DNA of 43,183 nt, taken from NCBI GenBank assembly GCA_029260375.1, contig JAJDDI010000036.1:1-43183 (forward strand), read 5' to 3'. This document shows, piece by piece, positions 25,004-33,209 of this stretch; the first letter of the stretch is position 1; each line of letters begins with the position of its first letter. The notes beneath the pieces are model-generated. The model saw only the letters and a list, made by a program, of their open reading frames with translations. It ran no database searches and was not told the origin of the DNA. Origin of the DNA: Phycisphaerales bacterium. Lineage in GTDB: Bacteria; Planctomycetota; Phycisphaerae; Phycisphaerales; UBA1924. The position numbers and the translations under genes are program-made.

Positions 25004-26332
25004 ATGAGCACCACCCGCCCCCACCGCCCGGACCCGACCAGACGCCTCCGCCTGCCCGGGCTGCTGCGTTGGGCGCCGTGGGCCGCGGTCCTGGGCGGGG
25101 CCCTGGCTCTGGGCGTCGCGCTGGCCCCGGCGCCCTCGGACGCGCCGAGCGTGGTGCTGGTGTCCTCCGCCCAGCCCGAGGAGGGGGACGCCTCGGTCGA
25201 GTGCATGGTCACACGGCGCGACGGCAAAGAAATCACGGGCATCTACGAGGACCAGAACAGCGATCGCGTGATCGTCCGCGTGCGCGGCGTCCGGACGGTC
25301 ATCCCGCGCGCACAGATCCAGCGTCTGGAGTTCCTGGCCCCCGTCGAGGATCGGTACGAGGAGCTGCGGGCGACCATCGCCGACAACGACGTCGAGGGGC
25401 TGCTCTACCTGGGCGAGTGGTTGCGCCGACGCGAGCGGTACGAGCTGGCCCTGAACGAGATCAACAACGCGCTGCGGGTCGAGCCCTACAACGAGCAGGG
25501 CAAGGCGATGCGAGCCTGGCTCGAGCAGCAGATCAAGATGGTCCGGCGCGAACCGGTGGACCGGGGTGAGGCCCCCACCCTCGGCGCCGGGCGGGGCGAC
25601 GCCAGCCCCTTCCCGATGCTCTCGCGCGACGAGATCAATCTCATCCGTGTGTATGAGATCGATCTGGACGATCCGCCCCGCCTGCTCATCGGGCGCGACG
25701 TCATCGAACGCCTCATGCAGGAGCACGCCCAGAGCGAGCTGGTCCCGGTGACCCGCGACGGGCGTGAGAGCTTCCTGCGATCACCCCCCGCCAGGATCCT
25801 CGACGTCATGTTCCGCCTCCAGGCCCGGGACTACTACCCCGAGGTCCGGGTGATGGACGACCCGGAGTCGATGCGTCAGTGGAAGCGCAACGTCCACGCG
25901 GCATGGCTCAACAACGCCTGCGCCTCGGCCCGGTGCCACGGCGGCGAGCACGCGGGGCGCCTCTGGCTCCAGAATAAGCACGTCAACTCCGACGCCACCG
26001 CGTACACCAACTTCCTGATCCTGGACCGGTTCCGCCTGCCCGACGGCACGCCGCTGATCAACTGGGACGAGCCCGCCCGCTCGCCCATGCTCCAGATGGC
26101 CCTGGCCCGCAACTCGTCGATCACGCCGCACCCCGAGGTCGGGCGCAGCGCCGGCGCCCGGGGCTGGCGCCCCGTGTTCCGCTCGACCGAGGACCGCCGA
26201 TACGAGCAGGCGGTCGCGTGGATCGAGTCGATGTACCGCCCCCGCCCGGACTACCGGATCGACTATGTGCCCCCCGTGCCCGCGGGCGCCCGGGATCCGG
26301 GGCTGACCCCCACCGCCCCGGTCGATCGCTGA
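25004..26332 (+). CDS. Membrane-anchored or exported protein with one CX4CH motif
   Basis: The 442-residue protein has an N-terminal hydrophobic stretch at about residues 25-43 that acts as signal or anchor. A short beta-rich region follows (to about 110), then a TPR-like helical pair (YLGEWLRRRERYELALNEIN). The C-terminal half contains a single CASARCH (Cys306, Cys311, His312), a CX4CH variant of the c-type haem attachment motif. Standard c-type haem uses CXXCH, with CX4CH known in some multihaem cytochromes, so haem binding here is an inference from one site. The ATG follows TATAGA by five bases, close to the leaderless pattern. The downstream genes are on the same strand. Confidence 0.75.
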   Translation: MSTTRPHRPDPTRRLRLPGLLRWAPWAAVLGGALALGVALAPAPSDAPSVVLVSSAQPEEGDASVECMVTRRDGKEITGIYEDQNSDRVIVRVRGVRTVIPRAQIQRLEFLAPVEDRYEELRATIADNDVEGLLYLGEWLRRRERYELALNEINNALRVEPYNEQGKAMRAWLEQQIKMVRREPVDRGEAPTLGAGRGDASPFPMLSRDEINLIRVYEIDLDDPPRLLIGRDVIERLMQEHAQSELVPVTRDGRESFLRSPPARILDVMFRLQARDYYPEVRVMDDPESMRQWKRNVHAAWLNNACASARCHGGEHAGRLWLQNKHVNSDATAYTNFLILDRFRLPDGTPLINWDEPARSPMLQMALARNSSITPHPEVGRSAGARGWRPVFRSTEDRRYEQAVAWIESMYRPRPDYRIDYVPPVPAGARDPGLTPTAPVDR

Positions 26333-26401
26333 GGCGTCCTCGCCCCCTGGAACCTTCGCCCGCGGGCGCCCGGATGGTCCCCACCGAGGCCACGCCCGGG
26401 C

Positions 26402-26430
26402 ATGATCGGCGTACGGACGTGTGCTAAAGT
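26402..26430 (+). promoter_or_regulatory. Possible promoter of the lipoprotein gene
   Basis: ATGATC (26402-26407), 17 bases, TAAAGT (26425-26430). The -10 is good and the -35 weak. The leader to the ATG at 26552 would be about 115 bases. Confidence 0.45.
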
Positions 26431-26551
26431 CTCCTGCCCGCCGCTCACGGGGTGTTGGGCGACCCTTGACCCCTCTTCCCGACCCCTCCCAAGCCCTGCC
26501 TTCGTGCCCGCCAGACGCGGCGCGAGTCCACAGCACACCACGAGGCCACCC

Positions 26552-27982
26552 ATGACCCGAACGACCCCTCGACTCTCTCGACGCCGAACCCGCGGCGTGA
26601 GCCTGATCCTCGCCGGCGCTGGCCTGGCGTGTGTCGGCGCCTGCAACCGCGGCGGCGACTCCGAGACCGCGGTGCACGAGGCGTCGATCGTCCTCAAGAG
26701 CGGCGCCGAGGCCGACCGGACGTCTCTCGGTACGGGCTCGAGCAACGCCTCGGCCGTGGATTACCGGATCCGGCGTCTCGAAGAGGCGCTGGCGACGCTC
26801 AGCCCGCACGTGGGCGCGGACGGCGCCGCCTACGAGAGCGCCGCGGCGGTCCTGGCGGCCGTCTCCGAGAACGGGCTGGCAGTTGAGGACGAGGCCCGCG
26901 TCGTCGAGCTCACGCGTGAGCTCGACAACCGGAAGACCGCGATGCGCGGCACGCTCGGGCAGTGGTGGAAGCACTACGCCGTAGCGAGATCCTCGGCGAC
27001 GTTCGATCCCAAGGACTCCATCGCGGACCTGAACCGGATGACGGCGATGCTCCAGGAGGACATCGAGCAGATCCGCCAGACCAAGAGCGTGATGGACGAG
27101 AAGATCGCGAGTCTGACATCGCAGATCAACGAGGCGATGGACCAGGCGCAGAGCGAGCGTGAGGAGGCGGGGCGCCTGCAGCTCGAGTCGAGCCGCGCGG
27201 CCCCGACCGAGACGCCCGCGCTGGCCGAGCGGGTTCGCGAGCACTCGCGCCGGGCGGACTCGTACGAGTTCCAGGCCCAGCGTCTGCGCACACGTCTGGG
27301 GCAGATCGAGCCCGACGCCCAGGAGAAGGCCAGGCACATCGAGCGGCTCCAGACGCAGATGAACCTGCTGGAGGAGTCGCGTCAGCAGATCGCCGAGCGC
27401 GAGCGGACGTCGGCGGACGACGCGGCGGCGGCCCGGCGCGCCGCCGCCAAGTCGGAGGCCTCCCTGCTCGAGCAGGGCGGCGCCCTGAACGACTTCGTCG
27501 AGAACGACCTTCGTGATCTGGCGTCCTCGACCGAGCGTCACCTGCGCAACGCGATCGCCAACGCGGGCAAGGCCAGCGACAGCGCCAAGGACAGCGCCAA
27601 CCTGGCCAAGGCCTCCGCCCAGCACCGCCTGGGCGACCTCTACGCATCCGTCGGCGCGGCTCACGAGTCGCTCAGCGATCTGTTCCTGCACCTGGGCACG
27701 CTCTCGCTCGAGAACGCGTCGAGGTTCACCGAACTTGGCCAGGCCCGCGCGGCGTCGGCGACCGAGGCCCGCGAGCAAGCCGCGGAGGCGTACTCGGGCG
27801 CCGCCCGCTCGCTCCGCGCCGTTCGTGTTCGCTCCGAGTCCAAGGACGCGCTCAACGCCCTGGCCGACCGTCTGGAGGGCGTCGAGCCCGAGTCGCTCGA
27901 CGAGTTCGGGGGCGACGAGACCCTCGGCGACGAGGGCCAGCCGATGGGCGAGGACGACGCGCAACCCGACGCCGACGACTGA
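26552..27982 (+). CDS. Coiled-coil lipoprotein, function unknown
   Basis: The 476-residue protein begins with an arginine-rich n-region, a hydrophobic stretch (16-27) and the lipobox VGAC with Cys31, so it is probably lipid-modified and exported. Nearly all the rest is helical and charged, with long heptad-like stretches from about residue 150 to 330 (for example the EDIEQIRQTKSVMDEKIASL run), then alanine-rich helices and an acidic tail. The first Cys (27) is not in lipobox context. The ATG at 26552 has GAGG six bases upstream. A structural role between membrane and cell wall or outer membrane is plausible. The ferredoxin-NADP reductase gene starts 25 bases after its stop. Confidence 0.78.
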   Translation: MTRTTPRLSRRRTRGVSLILAGAGLACVGACNRGGDSETAVHEASIVLKSGAEADRTSLGTGSSNASAVDYRIRRLEEALATLSPHVGADGAAYESAAAVLAAVSENGLAVEDEARVVELTRELDNRKTAMRGTLGQWWKHYAVARSSATFDPKDSIADLNRMTAMLQEDIEQIRQTKSVMDEKIASLTSQINEAMDQAQSEREEAGRLQLESSRAAPTETPALAERVREHSRRADSYEFQAQRLRTRLGQIEPDAQEKARHIERLQTQMNLLEESRQQIAERERTSADDAAAARRAAAKSEASLLEQGGALNDFVENDLRDLASSTERHLRNAIANAGKASDSAKDSANLAKASAQHRLGDLYASVGAAHESLSDLFLHLGTLSLENASRFTELGQARAASATEAREQAAEAYSGAARSLRAVRVRSESKDALNALADRLEGVEPESLDEFGGDETLGDEGQPMGEDDAQPDADD

Positions 27983-28007
27983 CGCGTCCACGCCCAAGAT
28001 TGTCACG

Positions 28008-29018
28008 ATGACCACCCACAGCGAACAGGCCCCCCGACCCCGGCGCGCAACGCCCGAGGCGCAGCCCGAGGGCGTGCCAGAGCTGCGCGACGTCGAGCAG
28101 CACCTGATCACGCCCGCCGCCCCGGCGATCGGTCGCGTGGTCGAAACACGCATCTGCACCGCGAGCAAGAAGGCCGCGGGGTTCGTGCGTCACGTCTCGA
28201 TCGACGTTTCTGGCACCGAGTTGGCCGGTCGGTTCCGCGCGGGCCAGTCGTTCGGCGTCGTCCCCCCCGGCCTGACGGACAGGGGCAGGCCCCACAAGCT
28301 CCGCCTGTACTCCATCGCCAGCCCCACCCGCGGCGAGGACGGCCAGGGGCAGGTCTTGGCGACCACCGTCAAACGCACCATCGAAGAGCACTGGGACGAT
28401 CACACCCTTCTGCTGGGCGTGGCGAGCAACTTCCTGTGCGACCTGCACCCGGGCGCCGAGGTCGCGATCACGGGCCCCGCGGGCAAGCGGTTCGTGCTGC
28501 CCAAGGACCCCGGGGCGCACGACTACGTGTTCTTCGCGACTGGAACGGGCGTCGCGCCGTTCCGCTCGATGCTCCTCGAGATGCTGGGTGATCCCGGGGG
28601 CCCATGCCCGTCCAAGATCACGCTCGTGATGGGAGCGCCGTACGCGACGGATCTGATCTACCACCAGGAGCTGACGGCTCTGAGCCAGACCCACCCGAAC
28701 TTCACGTACCTGACGGCGATCTCCCGCGAGCGCCAGGACGACGTGGACCGCAAGCTCTACGTCCAGGGGCGCCTGGAGACCCACGCGGAGCATTTCGGAG
28801 GCCTGCTCGCGTCCCAGCGGACGCTGATCTACGTCTGCGGCATCGCGGGCATGGAGCTGGGCGTCTTCCAGGGGCTCGCGAGCCTTCTGGACGCCGAAGG
28901 GCTGGATCAGTACCTGCGGGGCGAGCCCGAGGTGATGGGCGACGCGTCGGCCTGGGAGCGGCGAATGATCCCCAGGCAGCTGCGGCCGACCAAGCGGGTG
29001 ATGCTCGAGGTGTACTGA
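28008..29018 (+). CDS. Plant-type ferredoxin-NADP(+) reductase
   Basis: The 336-residue flavoprotein matches the plastid/cyanobacterial FNR class. It has the FAD motif RLYS (99-102), a second FAD contact SNFLCDLHPG (140-149) followed by ITGPAGK, the NADP-phosphate loop GTGVAP (179-184), YVQGR near 251-255, VCGIAGME (276-283) and the hallmark C-terminal tyrosine in LEVY. The enzyme moves electrons between ferredoxin and NADP(H). In a heterotroph it most likely supplies reduced ferredoxin, or the reverse. A charged N-terminal extension of about 40 residues is unlike the core. AAGATT lies six bases before the ATG at 28008, a near match to the leaderless pattern. No ferredoxin gene is adjacent. 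Confidence 0.92.
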   Translation: MTTHSEQAPRPRRATPEAQPEGVPELRDVEQHLITPAAPAIGRVVETRICTASKKAAGFVRHVSIDVSGTELAGRFRAGQSFGVVPPGLTDRGRPHKLRLYSIASPTRGEDGQGQVLATTVKRTIEEHWDDHTLLLGVASNFLCDLHPGAEVAITGPAGKRFVLPKDPGAHDYVFFATGTGVAPFRSMLLEMLGDPGGPCPSKITLVMGAPYATDLIYHQELTALSQTHPNFTYLTAISRERQDDVDRKLYVQGRLETHAEHFGGLLASQRTLIYVCGIAGMELGVFQGLASLLDAEGLDQYLRGEPEVMGDASAWERRMIPRQLRPTKRVMLEVY

Positions 29019-29048
29019 GGCCCGCAGAGGGCGTGACCTGAACGAGGT

Positions 29049-29077
29049 TTGACCCCCTCCCGGGGACCAGCTAGCTT
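29049..29077 (+). promoter_or_regulatory. Sigma-70-type promoter before the HEAT-like gene
   Basis: TTGACC at 29049-29054 and TAGCTT at 29072-29077 are separated by exactly 17 bases. The leader to the ATG at 29132 would be about 48 bases. Confidence 0.65.
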
Positions 29078-29131
29078 TCCGACCCACGGGCGAGGACCGC
29101 CCAAGAGCCCGAGACACGAGGATCCGACGCG

Positions 29132-30247
29132 ATGAACCGACCCCGAATCTGCTCCACTCTGCGTCCCCTGGCGGGCGCCGCCGTGCTGGGGATCGGATGC
29201 CTGTCGGCCCACGCGCAGACGTCGTCCATCGAGCCGAGCGTCATCTCGTCGGACTCGATCGGTTCGCCCGAGCGAGAGGCGATCGCGGCGCACGTGCGGG
29301 ACTGGGCGCCCGGTCTGGCCAGCGACGACATGGGGCGGATCGCCACGAGCCGCCAGCGCCTGAGCCGCCCCCTGACCGGGTCGAGCGTCGCGGTGACGTT
29401 CCGCGAGGCGTACGCCGACGCGCTCGTGCCCGAGCTGACAACCCTGCTGGCGAGTGACAACATCGGCTCGCGACTGGCGGCGCTGCGTCTGGCGGGCGAG
29501 CTGGCGACCGAGAGCAGCGTGCCGCTGATCGTTGAGGCGTTCGGGGACAGCGACGAGGCGGTGCGGTACTTCGCGATCGGGCGGATGGAGGCCGCGTTCT
29601 CCCAGGCCGCGTCGCACGCGCCGTCGCTCTCGCCCGAGACGACGTCGGACATGGTCCGCCTGCTGGGCGAGCGGGTGGGCGACGGCTCGGCGCTGGAGGC
29701 GGACGCCGCGGTGCGGGCGCTCGGCGGCGCCATCGGTCTCAACCAGTCCGGGTTCAACTCGGCGCGGAACGAGGCGGCCACCCTGCTGGGCTCGAAGGCC
29801 GGCCAGCGCGTGCGGGCGATGGAGTCGAGCACGATCGACGAGTCCGAGTTGATCGTGGCGCTCAACGCCTGCTCGGCGGGACGCTCGGCGGTGACGGCGA
29901 CCGGCTGGAAGCCCGACCGCGCGGCGACGCGCGAGCTCATCGGGCTCGGCGGGGACGTCCTGGCGATCGCCTTCGAGCGCTTCGTCAACAACGACCTGCC
30001 AGACGTGGCCGACCGCGCGATCGATGTCCAGATGGTCCGGGCGGCCGAGAACCTGATCCACTTCGCCCGCAGGCATGACGCGACGCTGCGGGGCGCCAAC
30101 GACGCCCGCCAGCCCACCCGCCTGGGCGACCTGCTCGAATCCGGCGATGACCGGGCCTTCCGCACGCAGGCGCTGGAGCTTCTGGGCAGCGGCGGCGATC
30201 TGGTCCGAACGTACGGCTTCGAATCCGGACGCTTCCTGGAGCGATAG
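29132..30247 (+). CDS. Exported HEAT-repeat-like protein
   Basis: The 371-residue protein has a cleavable signal peptide with a site after AHA (residues 26-28). The mature part is helical; residues about 80-160 show HEAT-like units (LVPELTTLLASDNIGSRLAA, then VPLIVEAFGDSDEAVRYFAI). HEAT arrays bind other proteins, so it may be a periplasmic scaffold. The weak GAGG site lies about ten bases before the ATG, and a good sigma-70-type promoter sits upstream, separating it from the FNR gene. It ends 51 bases before the oppA-like gene, which has its own -10 box. Confidence 0.75.
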   Translation: MNRPRICSTLRPLAGAAVLGIGCLSAHAQTSSIEPSVISSDSIGSPEREAIAAHVRDWAPGLASDDMGRIATSRQRLSRPLTGSSVAVTFREAYADALVPELTTLLASDNIGSRLAALRLAGELATESSVPLIVEAFGDSDEAVRYFAIGRMEAAFSQAASHAPSLSPETTSDMVRLLGERVGDGSALEADAAVRALGGAIGLNQSGFNSARNEAATLLGSKAGQRVRAMESSTIDESELIVALNACSAGRSAVTATGWKPDRAATRELIGLGGDVLAIAFERFVNNDLPDVADRAIDVQMVRAAENLIHFARRHDATLRGANDARQPTRLGDLLESGDDRAFRTQALELLGSGGDLVRTYGFESGRFLER

Positions 30248-30286
30248 CCGCGAGGACGACCCCGCGTCCGAAGTCCCGGGGCGCGG

Positions 30287-30292
30287 TACAGT
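30287..30292 (+). promoter_or_regulatory. Leaderless -10 element TACAGT of the oppA-like gene
   Basis: TACAGT, then GCGCCC, then the ATG at 30299. Confidence 0.66.
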
Positions 30293-30298
30293 GCGCCC

Positions 30299-32200
30299 AT
30301 GCTCAAGCTGTTCGTACCCCTGGCGCTGCTCGCGGCCTTGGTCGTGGGCGCGGTGCTCTCCGACGGCGCCTCCAAGCCCGCCGACTTCACCTACATCAAC
30401 GGCTCGGGCACCATCAACACCCTCGACCTGCAGCGGATGAGCTGGCAGCCCGACCTGCGGGCGGCGCGGATGTTCTTCGAGGGGCTGACCGCCAACGACG
30501 TCTTCACGTGGGGGTACGACGTCGTGCCCGCGGTCGCCGAGTCGTGGGAGATCACCGACGACGGGCGGACGTACACGTTCCACCTGCGCGAGGACGCGAA
30601 GTGGTCCAACGGGGCGCCCGTCGTCGCGGGCGACTTTGTCTATTCCTGGCGGCGTGCCCTGCTGCCGGACATCGGGTCGGACTACATCGCGTTCTTCCTG
30701 CTCATCGAGGGGGCTCCCGAGTTCTACGCCTGGCGACAGAACGCGATCGATGACTACGAATCCCGCCCCGAGAGTGATCGCACCCAGGCCGCGGCCGACG
30801 CGCTCTGGGAAGAGACCCAGCGCCGGTTCGAGGAGACCGTCGCGCTCAAGGCCATCGATGACCGGACGCTGACGATGACACTGAGCGAGCCCACGCCGTA
30901 CTGGCTGGACCTGTGCGCGTTCGCGGTGTTCTACCCGGTGTACCCGGATCTGGTGAGCCAGTACGAGAAGCCCGCTGCGAACACCGGGCGCCTGGACCTG
31001 CGCCAGGGCTGGACCAAGCCCGACCGGATCGTGACCAACGGGGCGTTCATGCTCACGGAGTGGAAGTTCAGACGGTCGATGCGGGGCGAGAAGAGCCCCC
31101 ACTACTGGAACCGGGACTCGATCAGCGTGGACTCGATCGAGATGCCCGTGGTGGACGAGCCCAACGCGATGATTCTCGCGTTCGAGTCGGGCAGCGTGGA
31201 CTTCGTCACGGACGTGACGGTCGGATACCGGGCGGACATCTACGCCCGCAAGCTCGCGTTCTACGACGAGAACCGCGAGCAGTACGAGGCGTTGAAAGCC
31301 GAAGGCCTGGACCCGATCGAGATCGACCGGCGCCTGCCCGACGACCCACGCAAGAACATCCACGTTTTCCCCGCATTTGCGACGTACTGGTACAACTTCA
31401 ACTGCCTCGAGAAGCTCCCCGACGGGCGGAGCAACCCCTTCCATGACCCGCGCGTGCGCCGGGCCTTCGCGATGGCGGTGGACAAGGAGACCCTCGTCCG
31501 CGAGGTCAAGCGCACGGGCGAGCCGGTGGCGAGCACGATCATCCCCCCCAACTCCATCGGCGGGTACACCTCGCCCGCGGGGCTGGGCTACGACCCGGCC
31601 GCGGCCCGCAGGCTGCTGGGCGAGGCGGGCTGGCCCGACCCGAGCCAGTTCCCGACGGTGGACATCCTGTTCAACAAGGACGCGGGGCACGACCTGATCG
31701 CCCAGTCGGTCGCCAAGGACTGGCAGCGGAACCTGGGCGTGCCCATCAGCCTGGCGCAGAAGGAGCTCAAGGTCTACCGCAACGACCTGAAGAAGCAGAA
31801 CTACATGGTCAGCCGCGCCGGCTGGTACGCCGACTACGGCGACCCGACGACCTTCCTCGAGATCAACCGCTCGACCGACGGCAACAACGACCGCAAGTAC
31901 AACAACCCCGTCTACGACGATCTGCTCGACCAGGCCCGCGTTGAGACCGACCCCGCCAAACGCATGGCGCTATTGAGCGAGGCCGAGCGGATCATCATGG
32001 AAGAGGACCTGCCGATGGTCCCGCTGTACCACTACGTGACGGTCTACCTGTTCGACCCCGACGAGATCAGCGGCATCAACCCGCACGCCCGCGCCATGCA
32101 GCAGATGTACATGATCGACGTGCTGGGCGACGGCAAGGGGCCCGACGTTCCGCGCACGATGCCGGTGCTCGCGCCAACGCTGGGGGAGGCGACGCCGTGA
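30299..32200 (+). CDS. Oligopeptide ABC transporter substrate-binding protein (OppA-like)
   Basis: The 633-residue protein is of the SBP_bac_5 type. It opens with a hydrophobic segment (4-20) that could be a signal peptide or an anchor, with no lipobox Cys. FTYINGSGTINTLDLQRMSW and WEITDDGRTYTFHLREDAKW are typical of OppA, followed by GEKSPHYWNRDSISVDSIE and a C-terminal lobe with AGWYADYGDP. It should bind peptides outside the membrane and deliver them to the permease. Its TGA overlaps the GTG of the permease gene (GTGA), so the two are translationally coupled. It is longer than the approximately 540-residue E. coli OppA. Confidence 0.92.
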   Translation: MLKLFVPLALLAALVVGAVLSDGASKPADFTYINGSGTINTLDLQRMSWQPDLRAARMFFEGLTANDVFTWGYDVVPAVAESWEITDDGRTYTFHLREDAKWSNGAPVVAGDFVYSWRRALLPDIGSDYIAFFLLIEGAPEFYAWRQNAIDDYESRPESDRTQAAADALWEETQRRFEETVALKAIDDRTLTMTLSEPTPYWLDLCAFAVFYPVYPDLVSQYEKPAANTGRLDLRQGWTKPDRIVTNGAFMLTEWKFRRSMRGEKSPHYWNRDSISVDSIEMPVVDEPNAMILAFESGSVDFVTDVTVGYRADIYARKLAFYDENREQYEALKAEGLDPIEIDRRLPDDPRKNIHVFPAFATYWYNFNCLEKLPDGRSNPFHDPRVRRAFAMAVDKETLVREVKRTGEPVASTIIPPNSIGGYTSPAGLGYDPAAARRLLGEAGWPDPSQFPTVDILFNKDAGHDLIAQSVAKDWQRNLGVPISLAQKELKVYRNDLKKQNYMVSRAGWYADYGDPTTFLEINRSTDGNNDRKYNNPVYDDLLDQARVETDPAKRMALLSEAERIIMEEDLPMVPLYHYVTVYLFDPDEISGINPHARAMQQMYMIDVLGDGKGPDVPRTMPVLAPTLGEATP

Positions 32201-33204
32201 TCGGGATGATCCTGCGACGGCTCGCGGCCCTGCCGGTGATCCTGATCGTGGTGTACACCATCACGCTGACGCTGGCGTGGGCGGTGCCGGGCAACCCGCT
32301 GGAGAACCCCGAAGGGCGCCAGCCGCCGGCCGAGGTCATCGAGGCGATGAAGCGCCAGTACAACCTGGACAGCTTCCCCCGGTTCTACCTGTCGTACCTG
32401 GACAGCGCCTCGGGCTTCGAGTTCATCCGCGACTGGGTCAGCGGCGAGATCTCGCGCGACCGCGCCGCCGCCCTCGGGTCCGGGCAGATCCCGCCGGTGC
32501 GCCCGATCTTCAACTTCGGGCCCTCGCTGCAGTACGAGGACTGGACGGTCAACGAGATCGTCGCCGGCGCCATGCCCGTATCGATCACGCTGGGAGCCCT
32601 GGCGATCCTGATCGCGCTGGTGATCGGGCTGACCGCGGGCGTCGTCGGCGCCGTCAAGCCCAACTCGCTGGCGGATCTGGCGACCCTGGGTGTGGCGCTC
32701 ATCGGGATCTCCCTGCCCACGTTCGTGATCGGGACCGTGCTCCTGCTCGTCTTCGGCGTCTGGATTCCCGTCCTGCCCGTGGGCGGCTGGGGGCGCTTCA
32801 GCGACCTGATCCTGCCCTCGGTGACGCTCTCGCTCCCGTTCGCGGCGTACATCGCCCGCCTGACGCGCATGGGCATGATCGAGGCCCTCGGCGCCGATTA
32901 TGTGCGCACCGCGCGGGCCAAGGGCCTGAGCGAGCGGAGCGTCCTGCTGCGCCACGCGCTCAAGAACGCGTTCCTGCCGGTGCTCAGCTTCCTGGGCCCG
33001 GCGACGGCCCTGGCGATGACCGGCTCGTTCATCGTCGAGCGGGTCTTCACGATCCCGGGGATGGGCCAGCACTTTGTCAACGCCGTGCAGAACAAGGACC
33101 TGTTCCTGATCATGGGCGTGGTGCTGATTTTCGCCACGATGCTGATCCTGTTCAACCTGGCGGTGGATGTGATGTACCGCTGGGTTGATCCGCGGATCGA
33201 GTAG
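32197..33204 (+). CDS. Oligopeptide ABC transporter permease (OppB/DppB-like)
   Basis: The 335-residue inner-membrane protein has an N-terminal TM helix (9-31), a periplasmic segment of about 90 residues, and five more TM helices with the EAA-type cytoplasmic loop (ALGADYVRTARAKGLSERSV) that docks to the ATPase. It starts at a GTG overlapping the oppA-like stop. A normal opp operon continues with oppC and the oppD/oppF ATPases. None follows: the next gene is convergent and its stop is five bases away. The missing subunits may lie elsewhere. Confidence 0.92.
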   Translation: MIGMILRRLAALPVILIVVYTITLTLAWAVPGNPLENPEGRQPPAEVIEAMKRQYNLDSFPRFYLSYLDSASGFEFIRDWVSGEISRDRAAALGSGQIPPVRPIFNFGPSLQYEDWTVNEIVAGAMPVSITLGALAILIALVIGLTAGVVGAVKPNSLADLATLGVALIGISLPTFVIGTVLLLVFGVWIPVLPVGGWGRFSDLILPSVTLSLPFAAYIARLTRMGMIEALGADYVRTARAKGLSERSVLLRHALKNAFLPVLSFLGPATALAMTGSFIVERVFTIPGMGQHFVNAVQNKDLFLIMGVVLIFATMLILFNLAVDVMYRWVDPRIE

Positions 33205-33209
33205 CGGCG

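Noticed and set aside
25781..28168. Open frame of 795 codons on the minus strand
   Set aside because: Antisense to the CX4CH and lipoprotein genes; Arg/Gly/Val-rich low complexity.
28907..31690. Open frame of 927 codons on the minus strand
   Set aside because: Antisense to the HEAT-like and oppA-like genes, both with clear family features and promoters.
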